From the NCBI GenBank assembly GCA_024516155.1, contig JAJJXM010000002.1, forward strand, positions 124,001-188,000: 64,000 bases of DNA, in the 5' to 3' direction. Below the pieces are notes generated by a model. It saw nothing but the letters and a program-made list of their open reading frames with translations. It made no database searches and was not told the origin of the DNA. Source of the DNA: Pyronema omphalodes (Eukaryota > Ascomycota > Pezizomycetes > Pezizales > Pyronemataceae). Numbering within the stretch: the first letter of the stretch is position 1; the number at the start of each line of letters is the position of its first letter. This document shows, piece after piece, positions 49,286-57,078 of this stretch. The position numbers were made by a program, and so were the translations under genes.

Positions 49286-49975
49286 TAAAAAGAAAAAAAA
49301 TAAAAAATAAAAAACAAAAACAAAAACAAAAACAAAAAACAAAAACAAAAAACAAAAAACAAAAAACAAAAAACAAAAAACAAAAAACAAAAAACAAAAA
49401 CAAAAAACAAAAAACAAAAAACAAAAACAAAAAACAAAAAACAAAAAACAAAAAACAAAAAACAAAAAACGAAAAACAAAAAACAAAAAACAAAAAACAA
49501 AAAACAAAAAACAAAAAACAAAAAACAAAAAACAAAAAACAAAAAACAAAAAACAAAAAAAACCACAACGGGGAAAACTAAAATGGGCGAAAAAAAAAAA
49601 AAAACCATAGCGGAGAATACCAAAAAAACCACTTTAACCCAAACAGTCTAAATAACCGAAAAACACTAGAACCCCGAAACAGCAGAAGACGAGAAGATTC
49701 AAAACCATAACCGAAAAAACTGAAATAACCACAGAAACTGCAAAAACAAAAAAAAAACAAAAATTCCAAAAAAAAAACACTGAAGAAACCAGAAAAAAAG
49801 AACAAGAAAACAAAACAAAACAAAAATAACCAAAACAATAACAACAAGAAAGTTCAATACCATAACCAAAAAAACTAAAAAAACGAAAAATATCAAAAAT
49901 GCCAAAAAAAAAAAACTGAAGAAACCAAAAAAAAACCAGAAAACAAAACAAAAAAAAAACCATAAGAACAAGAAG
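49286..49975 (+). repeat. A/C-only low-complexity block
   Basis: From 49,286 to about 49,560 the plus strand is (CAAAAAA)n with occasional CAAAAA units. From 49,560 to 49,975 it continues as A-rich DNA in which a roughly 165-bp segment is duplicated imperfectly (CCATAACCGAAAAAACTGAA near 49,704 against CCATAACCAAAAAAACTAAA near 49,860; both continue to CTGAAGAAACCA). T is nearly absent from the plus strand, so the minus strand stays open by chance. Confidence 0.85.
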
Positions 49976-49989
49976 GTTCAAGAAGACAT

Positions 49990-50592
49990 CTATTCTGATG
50001 CAAACCGTTCGTGATCTTTATTACGCCGTTGCCTCAGCTCATATCCAGCTCTCTGCAGTCTTTTAGTTAGTATTTTTTCCGCTGCAAGGCTGATGTTCTG
50101 CTTTTTTTTTTCTGTTTTTTTCACCTTCCTGCCATTACGTGTGGTAGCCTGAGAAACTCCCAGGTCAGCCGATATAGCATCAATTTCCTCCTCTACCAGT
50201 AGCCTGCCATCTGCACCTTGTGCAATGGTTCCGGATTCGGGGCGAGTGATAGCCCGTGATGCGGATGACCCGGGAGGAGCTGTTGAATAGTTATATGTTG
50301 GTGTTTGTTGTGATGGAATGCATTGGCAATTATCAGGATACTCGGGCAACTCAGTGAGATTCTCAAAACCCTAGAACATCCTGTTAATACGCTGGGTCAC
50401 GATCGAGGGGTTCAAACACCTACAGTATAGTCATGATCATTGTCATCATAATCCTCTTGCCCGATCCAGCTCCATTTCACAAGGCGCAAGAAGAAACTGT
50501 CCCCAGTCGAGAAAATCTTTTGCAGTTCATCTGCAAAGGCAAGAACTTGCCATTCTCTTTCTTTGTTTGTAGTGGGCTTAACAACATAATGT
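49990..50592 (-). CDS. Unrecognised protein, C-terminal exons
   Basis: Two exons fit: an upstream piece from about 50592 (after an in-frame stop) to 50424, and 50370-49990. The 53-base intron has donor GTAGGT, a TTAAC branch and acceptor TCTAG, and the frame is kept. The protein reads WQVLAFADELQKIFSTGDSF and LRLVKWSWIGQEDYDDNDHD, then a polar stretch, then a basic C-terminus (KILTKRLQRAGYELRQRRNK). The 5' end is unresolved; a good acceptor TTTGCAG at about 50,520 could begin this exon instead. I do not recognise the family. It lies beside transposons and could itself be a repeat-derived fragment. Confidence 0.4.
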
Positions 50593-50704
50593 CAAAATCC
50601 GGCTACACACGGCCGACAGGCGATACAACCGTCGGATTGCTATGCAATCGGGTTCGGCTCTGGACTTCTAGGTGAGTTAGTCACGGGCTCAGGCAGTACT
50701 TACC

Positions 50705-51348
50705 TTGTACACAGGATGTCCCTGCAGCGTTGCCTCTGATAGGATTGTCGGATGGGGATCTGGGTGGGGGAATAGGTAGGTATTCGGGATGGGTGAGTAT
50801 GTTGGGATGGGCGGGGTTTGTGGTCACGGTTTAGATGATAGAACTGCAGTGTGTAGATAGGATTTGTGTAAATAGATAATTGATTGCGTACTAGACTAAT
50901 GAAATACAAATGTCCCCTTATATACCTTTGTCCCTGTGCTCATGTGATTTCCCAACTTCATCTGACCCGCAGATATTCCATCCATCATGAGACACCCTTC
51001 GCTCCACCGTGACTCCCAAAACCTAACTAAAACACAATACAAACATAAACCAAAACATAATACAAAACAAATACAAAACATAAGCAAAACACAATACAAA
51101 ACATAAACATAACACAATACAAAACATAAGCAAAACATAATCCAAACCTCGAGGAAACCCTCCTCGTTCCACCCCGCACTTACCCCCTTGTCCCTCGCTT
51201 ACCCTAACTCCTCTCGCCTAGCCCTAGCTCCACCTCTTCGCTTAAACCCTAACCGTGACGTACGCCATCCCCAGCGTCACACCCACGAACCACAGCCCAG
51301 CTGTGGTTACAATCCCTCCCAGAAGCATATCCCTAGCGGTTCGTGACA
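50705..51348 (-). repeat. Element B 3' LTR (probable)
   Basis: On the minus strand an LTR-like sequence begins TGTCACGAACC right after a polypurine tract (51,363-51,349). A TATATAAG box follows at about 50,928. The far end is placed at TGTACA (50,710-50,705) only because it ends in CA; no second LTR is in the window to confirm it. The LTR contains an AAACATAA-rich repeat region (51,030-51,140 on the plus strand). Confidence 0.5.
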
Positions 51349-52180
51349 GTAGCTCCCCCCTCCAGGCCGAGACTCCGACGAGGCTTGTCTGATGTTCCCC
51401 ATGGGGACGAGGTCGGGGTTGTCGCTGCCGACGGTGATTGCGATTCTTTCGGCGGCATCTGCCGGATAGTCGTTGGCGGCGGGAAGGGTCCCCTTCGAAA
51501 CCAGTGCTGGAGTGCTCCGGCAACGAGGACCCCTCGAATGGCGGTGGGGTGTGGGTCGGCGGTAGCACCTCTTCCTTTCCAGTGGGTGGTCCGTAGAAAG
51601 AGAGGTTTATTGCGAGTCGTTCGGGGTCCCTGTTCGGAGACATGAGGTAGACAGGGACGTACCTCTTCTCCATCAAAGTCTCGCTCGAGGTTTCCGAGGC
51701 CAGCTCGGGTGCTGTTGGTGGCTGTTCCCCGTTGGGGTGCTGCTGGTCTTTCTCCGGGACGGGGGTCGGTTCATCCGGTGTCGGAGCGGGAGTTGTCGTG
51801 GAGCGGGCAGGCCCTGTGGCCCCGCATCTGGCTTCATGGCCATCCATGTTAACCAGAAACCCACAGTCGTAGCAGACCCTCTTCCCTCGTTGCCAGGCCC
51901 GACAGGCCTTCCGAACGTCCAGATGTTTCTTCCTGATCACAGCCTCTAACTCGGGATCGTGCGTCCGTCCGCAGTTGCATTCGTTGGTTCCTTTCCGCCC
52001 AGCGGTTGGAAAATAGTTGTAGTTTTCTTTCGATTGTCGATGTGTGGCGCAGTAGTCGTCGTAACAAAAGGTCCAGTGTTGGGCATCGTGTGGGGGATAC
52101 GTGGTTGTCGGTGATGGGGCATCCTGGCGGTACCAGCCGCCGGATTGTTGGTCGTTCTCGCGGTTGATGGGGCTAGCCAT
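51242..52180 (-). CDS. Element B third ORF: Cys/His-rich protein with C-terminal membrane segment
   Basis: 312 residues if started at the ATG at 52180, whose context ACCATGG is ideal and which lies five bases after the pol stop (52,188-52,186). The frame is open further back, overlapping pol to 52276. Residues 39-47 (C, C, H), 68-74 (CNCGRTH) and 103-119 (C103, C106, H115, C119) form Cys/His clusters like zinc-binding sites. A Pro/Ser/Thr-rich middle follows, then Arg-rich sequence. The last ~25 residues (LLGGIVTTAGLWFVGVTLGM) form one hydrophobic helix. The reading frame crosses the polypurine tract and its final ~35 codons lie within the 3' LTR. No homologue comes to mind; the position after pol is that of env-like or accessory genes. 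Confidence 0.6.
   Translation of the reverse strand: MASPINRENDQQSGGWYRQDAPSPTTTYPPHDAQHWTFCYDDYCATHRQSKENYNYFPTAGRKGTNECNCGRTHDPELEAVIRKKHLDVRKACRAWQRGKRVCYDCGFLVNMDGHEARCGATGPARSTTTPAPTPDEPTPVPEKDQQHPNGEQPPTAPELASETSSETLMEKRYVPVYLMSPNRDPERLAINLSFYGPPTGKEEVLPPTHTPPPFEGSSLPEHSSTGFEGDPSRRQRLSGRCRRKNRNHRRQRQPRPRPHGEHQTSLVGVSAWRGELLSRTARDMLLGGIVTTAGLWFVGVTLGMAYVTVRV
51349..51363 (-). other. Element B polypurine tract
   Basis: GGAGGGGGGAGCTAC on the minus strand directly precedes TGTCACGAACC. It resembles the tracts of A and C and lies within the third ORF. Confidence 0.7.
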
Positions 52181-52185
52181 GGTTC

Positions 52186-53311
52186 TTACAACCTTGGGGC
52201 CGGTTTTCTTGGGTAGGTTGTGTGGAATCGTCGGATAGCGTCGGGGGAATTCGTGAAGTTCTCCGATGGGTACCAAGTTCGGTCGGGATCAGGGAATCCC
52301 GTCCAACGTACACGATACTGGAGTCGGTTTCGATGATAGCGGGAATCAACTATCTCCTCCACTTCCCATTCTTCTTCGTCCTCAATAACAATTGGTGGGG
52401 GAGGAGGTTGGACGTGCCCGGGGATCGGTGTAAGGGTGGGTTGAGCCAGCTCGAGCAATGAGATGTGGAATACGGGGTGTATTTTCACACTGGCGGGGAG
52501 ATCCAATTTATACGCTCTTGTCCCCACTCGCTCGAGGATGGTGTATGGTCCCATCAGCTTGTAATCCAACTTGCTGGATGGGCGAGTTGTCTTCACGTTT
52601 TTCCTCCGCAACCACACCCTATCCCCCTCCCTGAGTACGGGATCCGGGTGTCTCTTCCGATTTGCCTGTTCTGCCTGGGCAGCCTGTGCATATCCGATTT
52701 CTGCCTGTAGTTCCCGGTGGAGGTTGGTGAGGGCTGAGACGTATTCCGCCACCTCCGGGAATCCTCCTTCTATTTTTCCTAGGCTGGGTGCGAACCGCGG
52801 ATGATACCCATAATTCGCGAAGAAGGGGGTTACCTTTGTTGTCTCGGATTGAGTGTTGTTATAGCAAAACTCCGCCATTGGGAGTAGCTTTTCCCAGTCG
52901 TCCTGTTGGTAATTGCAGTACGCCCGCAGGTACTGTTCGAGGGTGGCGTTCGTGCGTTCGGTCTGTCCGTCGGTCTCGGGGTGGAATGCGGTGCTGAGCT
53001 TCCTTGACGTCCCCATTGCCCCCATCACTCGCTTCCAAAACGTCGAGGTGAATAGAGACCCGCGGTCGGAGACGATATCGTTAGGAAGTCCGTGGGCCCT
53101 GACCACATGCCTCAGGAATCCATCCGCCAGTTCCTTCGGCCCCATCGTATCCGCACAGGCTACGAAGTGAGCCATCTTCGTGAACCGATCCACAATTACC
53201 CATAGGGCGTTGTTTCCTCCTCTTGACGGCAGTCCAGTGATAAAATCCATGGACACTGAATCCCACGGCCTCGATGGTGGCTGTAAGGGCTTCAGGAGCC
53301 CGAAAGGAGCG
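52186..53311 (-). CDS. Element B Pol fragment: integrase core and chromodomain
   Basis: An open frame runs from the junction at 53,311 to the stop at 52,186. It shows integrase MDFITGLPSRGG, VIVDRFTKMAHFV, IVSDRGSLFTS and HPETDGQTERTN with D, D and E in place, then the GPY-type region (LREGDRVWLRRKNVKT, KLMGPYTILERVG) and a C-terminal chromodomain (EEWEVEEIVDSR, RVRWTGFPDPDRTWYP) that retains the TW(Y)P tryptophan. The N-terminal zinc domain, RNase H, RT and protease are missing because element C is inserted here. Confidence 0.92.
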
Positions 53312-54134
53312 TGTCACACCCTATAATGTGTGAAGATAGAATTGGTATCATATATAACGCTATGGAGAATATGGCAAACTCGACAGGAGAATGAATAATT
53401 GAGTTAGTATCCCGGGCCGGAACCCCCAGAGGAGCTCCGGCTAGCCACGTCACGTGATTCGTGACTTTCCGATAGGACCTCACGAGGATCCCGGCCCGAG
53501 GCGTCGAAACTATTATTCACTGTCAGTTTGGGAGGACTCAGGACGGAGAAGGGGAAAGGAACACTTACCTCAAGGGTGTCGACTTACCCTTGAGACAACT
53601 ACGAACGACGCTGATGGAGAACGAAGAAGACGACGAAAGGTCACCTCCTTATACCTGAGGAGTGTTCGGCAATACACGGCTACGATAGGGGCTGCATAGG
53701 AACAGAAGATTCCAAGAGGATGCAGATGCGGCGCAAGGATATCATCCGGTGTTACTAGTTGGGTGAACAGTGGGGCGAGAGATAAGGCAGAGTCTAGTCA
53801 GCAAACAGGAGTGGAATGCAGGACAAGGGTCAACAGTGCATTGGCATGAGACAACGTCCAGCAGGGAACTCCACTCAGGAAACCTGTTTGATGGAACTGA
53901 TATGACGCGTCCTTGGGCCTAGAGCTGCCAACTTGGAACAAGACGGCGTTTGCATCCACACCAGGGTGTGGCTGCGCGCAAGTGCGCGCAGGTGGGGCAC
54001 ATATGACATCACACAGGAATGTGACGGAGTGATCCACTCCGGTAGGGCATCAGGATGCCTTATGATGTCAGTGACCTCTACTTGCAATCGAGATTCTCTA
54101 GGGAGATCTATGATGGCGCGACTCATACGATGAA

Positions 54135-54359
54135 TGACTCATGCGTCATCATCACAAGAGTTCATGCATGATGCAGTCAGACGGAGTTGCCCTCCGGTGT
54201 GACTCATAACCCCAGCACCTCATTGGAAGGTGTGGTAGTACGGTGAGCGATTTCAAGGATTAATCTGACCAGGGCAAGCATTATGCAAGTGAGCAATTAA
54301 TTTAATTGCGCGCTTAGCATGATGCAAGCCTCAGCAGATGCGTCACAGCCTTGACTCAT
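54135..54359 (+). promoter_or_regulatory. Three TGACTCAT sites upstream of the LTR 1 TATA box
   Basis: Exact copies at 54,135-54,142, 54,200-54,207 and 54,352-54,359, all on the same strand, ending 72 bases before TATAAAAG (54,431). TGACTCA is the binding site of Gcn4/CpcA and AP-1 type bZIP factors. The same three sites occur in LTR 2 (61,686, 61,751, 61,903). Confidence 0.65.
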
Positions 54360-54430
54360 GTCTTATCTCCTAAGCTCAGTTTGGCAGTTGGTTCCCCAAG
54401 GAAGGCTGGGCGAATTTGTAGACGAAAGTC

Positions 54431-54438
54431 TATAAAAG
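54431..54438 (+). promoter_or_regulatory. Element C LTR 1 TATA box
   Basis: TATAAAAG, repeated in LTR 2 at 61,982-61,989. The self-priming segment, the likely RNA 5' region, begins about 100 bases downstream. Confidence 0.65.
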
Positions 54439-54722
54439 ACCCTATGACTTCCCTCTGTCTCCTCCATCATCATCCATTGATCCTATACGCGACGATACAC
54501 TATTTACACCAGCAAATACCTCCGAAGACGACCCTTAAGTTTATTCGGCCTGTGATCGATTGATTTACTTCCTAGCTTCATCTTTGGAATACCTCTATTG
54601 GTTCTTGAGAACCAAGTGTCTGTTTGTCTTGAGAACGAAGTGTTTGTCTACCCTAGGACGAAGCACTTGGAAGGACGATCGAAAAGCCTCTGCATAGTTA
54701 GGACTGTGCCCAGGTTCACACT

Positions 54723-54734
54723 ATAAACTTAAGG
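54723..54734 (+). other. Element C primer-binding site (self-priming type)
   Basis: ATAAACTTAAGG begins three bases after the LTR end and is the exact reverse complement of CCTTAAGTTTAT at 54,533-54,544 inside the LTR. The second unit shows the same pair (62,272-62,283 and 62,092-62,103). Confidence 0.75.
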
Positions 54735-54829
54735 CTACAAGCTACCAAGTTTATTAATCGACACGAATACGAAAAGACCCTCTTCTAGGGCAAGCCTTAT
54801 CAATTTCCGAAAACACATTCTATTCAGCA

Positions 54830-56995
54830 ATGTCTTCCTTCCCCAGAATCACTGCCTCCCCGGCACCCCGCGACGATGACGACGTCTCCATGACCAATGC
54901 AGTGGAGATCTATCGCCCTCAGACATGGGACGAGCTCTCAAAGGCTGGAAAGGCAGCACGCCAGGGGACAAGTGTTGATAGGAACCAACTTCCTGATTGG
55001 TTCATCAAGATGGTGGAGAAGATGCAAATGACAGAAAGGGATGTTCAGGGATTGATGGCAGCCCTTAGAACCGAAGGAGCAACGGTACAAGCAGATATCA
55101 ATTATATGAAGTACCAATATGACGAGATGGCTAAGACAATGCAACAAGCCTACGATGTTGTGTTGCGCCAAGGGAATATCGACAGAGAACTAAGCCAAAC
55201 AGCTATTGTACGACTCATTCAGTCTAGCAATGAGTTTAGCTCAGATGTTTGGAATGCCATTGGGGAATTGGCAACAGATATTCAACAGAAGCAGGCAGCC
55301 CACAACCAGGCTGCTGAACGTTTGAACATTGGTGTTAGAATCATCAATGATTACTTGAGGGATTTCTCCAACTATCAACAAGGCTGGAATATGGGAGTCG
55401 AAGGATGGGCAGCCACAAAAAATCAGACTGACCAACAAAGGGACGAACAGATTCGTCTTTTAGCACAAGCAGAGCAGGAACAACAACGGAAATTGCTGGA
55501 ATATGAGACTCAGAGGGAGAATGAGAAGAAGGAAATCATCGACAAGGTTATTCAAAGGGTTATGGATATGAATGCGAAGAACCAACCTATCGATGCAGAA
55601 TCTTTAGCTGAGGCGGTACAAGATGAACCCCGGCGGAGGACTGTCTCCCCTAGCCTTTTCAACATAGCCATGGAGACTGCCCTTCCTGCCTCAAGGATTG
55701 CTACACCACCCCCAGCAGCAGCTGGAAATGGCGGACGAGGAAATGGACCACCAAGAAGGAGAATCACCATTCCTCCTCCGGAGCCCTCTGATAACGGAGA
55801 CCGCAATCCCAGACAGCCTGCAGCACCCCCTCAACAGAACAAGCCCAGTGATAATGCAGAAGTTGAAGCTACACGATTTCTGACAGCCATCATTGACAAG
55901 ATTCAAGGACCTAGGGATGGCCCCAAGAGACCCAAGATGCCAGAACTCAAGGCACCACAATACTTTTCTGGCAAGGACAAGACCCTTTACAGAGCCTGGT
56001 GGACATCGATACAGGACTACGTTTCAACCTATGCTATGTCCTGGCCGGACGAGGATGCACAAATCAAGTGGGTTGGAAGTTTATTCACCCACAAGGCGTT
56101 GGCATGGCACCAGGAGCGTAGGAAGTCTGTCCAGAAGCAAAACTTGAAGGACAATTGGGAGGCATTCTCTAGTGCGATTGAGGCAAGGTTTGAGGACAAG
56201 AGGGAAGCTCAGAAGGATGTGAAGAGAATCACCGAGCTTCAATATGATGGTGATATCGACGACTATATCACTAAGTTAGAAGATTTGAATATGCGCGTTG
56301 GGGCATTGGGACCTATGTACAGAAATGTCATATGGGAGGCCATGACCCCAGCTATTAAAAAAATGGTTTATCAGAGATATGGTGGAATTCCTAATGAAGA
56401 CAGTACCCTAATTGATGCAGTAAAGGATGCTGCGCATGTTATTGAGGGATTGAATGAGGAATTGGGATATACCAAAAAGAGAACTCTGGAAGTGCATGGG
56501 GAACGCAAGGATAAGGGAAAGGAAAAGGAAACTGCGCATCCACGGGAGGTGCAGCAGAAGAATCAAAAGGTTAAGGATAAGGGACCAAAAAAGGAATTTG
56601 CAGGGAAAAAGGATAAGAAATCTGAGAAATCTGCGGTATACGCCTCAGGAAGGGAGGCTTTGCAGGGAGTTCCCCAAGCCGAAATTGACAAGCATAAGAA
56701 GGAAAAGGCAGACTGTTGGCGTTGTGGTCGTTCTGGACACAGAATGTATGACTGCTATGCTAAGAAGACAGTTGGGGGGACTGAGTTGGCAAAGGATGGG
56801 AAGGTAGCTTCTTCAGGGAAGAGGAAGCGGAATGATGAAGATAATGAAGAAGGGCAAGAACAAGAAAAGCCCAAAGAAGCCAAGAAGGCAAAGACTGCTG
56901 CAGTAAGACAAGATGAGGAAGACACTCATATGTCTGATGCGCAACCAAGAATTTGGGAAATGGAGGATGAGGAAAATATGCATTCGGATTTTTAA
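54830..56995 (+). CDS. Element C Gag protein, first unit
   Basis: Intact frame of 721 residues. Helical, Gln-rich N-terminal half, then a Pro-rich linker, the capsid-like region (DKTLYRAWWTSIQDYVST, WVGSLFTHKALAWHQERR, EDKREAQKDVKRITELQYDG) and a CX2CX4HX4C zinc knuckle at 629-642 (CWRCGRSGHRMYDC), followed by a basic/acidic tail. It plays the same role as Gag of element A. It starts 109 bases after the LTR. The stop is reached as GAT TTT TAA, with the -1 frame open beyond it. Confidence 0.93.
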   Translation: MSSFPRITASPAPRDDDDVSMTNAVEIYRPQTWDELSKAGKAARQGTSVDRNQLPDWFIKMVEKMQMTERDVQGLMAALRTEGATVQADINYMKYQYDEMAKTMQQAYDVVLRQGNIDRELSQTAIVRLIQSSNEFSSDVWNAIGELATDIQQKQAAHNQAAERLNIGVRIINDYLRDFSNYQQGWNMGVEGWAATKNQTDQQRDEQIRLLAQAEQEQQRKLLEYETQRENEKKEIIDKVIQRVMDMNAKNQPIDAESLAEAVQDEPRRRTVSPSLFNIAMETALPASRIATPPPAAAGNGGRGNGPPRRRITIPPPEPSDNGDRNPRQPAAPPQQNKPSDNAEVEATRFLTAIIDKIQGPRDGPKRPKMPELKAPQYFSGKDKTLYRAWWTSIQDYVSTYAMSWPDEDAQIKWVGSLFTHKALAWHQERRKSVQKQNLKDNWEAFSSAIEARFEDKREAQKDVKRITELQYDGDIDDYITKLEDLNMRVGALGPMYRNVIWEAMTPAIKKMVYQRYGGIPNEDSTLIDAVKDAAHVIEGLNEELGYTKKRTLEVHGERKDKGKEKETAHPREVQQKNQKVKDKGPKKEFAGKKDKKSEKSAVYASGREALQGVPQAEIDKHKKEKADCWRCGRSGHRMYDCYAKKTVGGTELAKDGKVASSGKRKRNDEDNEEGQEQEKPKEAKKAKTAAVRQDEEDTHMSDAQPRIWEMEDEENMHSDF

Positions 56996-57023
56996 AGTCC
57001 TCTAGGGAAGCGTCACCCGAGGA
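56989..57023 (+). promoter_or_regulatory. Element C candidate -1 frameshift region
   Basis: The gag frame ends GAT TTT TAA on a run of five T. From 56,992 the -1 frame is open through to the pol Met at 57,079. A hairpin follows at once: TCCTC (56,998-57,002) with GAGGA (57,019-57,023) and GGG (57,005-57,007) with CCC (57,016-57,018). Only the P-site UUU can re-pair, so this is weaker than the element A signal. Confidence 0.45.
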
Positions 57024-57078
57024 GGAAACATATGAAGACGCAATAATTGGGAAATGTGCTGGAACAAAAAGAAAAACA

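Larger units (their letters stand above)
50705..53311 (-). mobile_element. Element B: 3' half of a second Gypsy element
   Basis: Minus-oriented element cut by element C at 53,311/53,312. It retains the integrase core, chromodomain, a third ORF, polypurine tract and 3' LTR. The pol frame is open right up to the junction (APFGLLKPLQPPSRPWDSVS). Its 5' half presumably lies beyond element C, outside the window. Its pol differs clearly from A and C, so it is a separate family. Confidence 0.85.
53312..54720 (+). repeat. Element C LTR 1
   Basis: 1,409 bases, starting TGTCACACCC and ending CCAGGTTCACA. It carries a TATA box (TATAAAAG, 54,431-54,438), three TGACTCAT motifs, and the self-priming segment CCTTAAGTTTAT at 54,533-54,544. 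It abuts interrupted integrase DNA of element B on the left. The expected 5-bp target copy on the left would be GAGCG; its partner is outside the window. Confidence 0.93.

Noticed and set aside
49286..49560. Poly(A)-like tail of a non-LTR retrotransposon
   Set aside because: No reverse transcriptase lies upstream in the right orientation, and the tract is a regular tandem repeat, not a simple tail.
49124..49981. Several hydrophobic Phe/Leu ORFs like multi-pass membrane proteins
   Set aside because: They translate the CAAAAAA repeat on its other strand.
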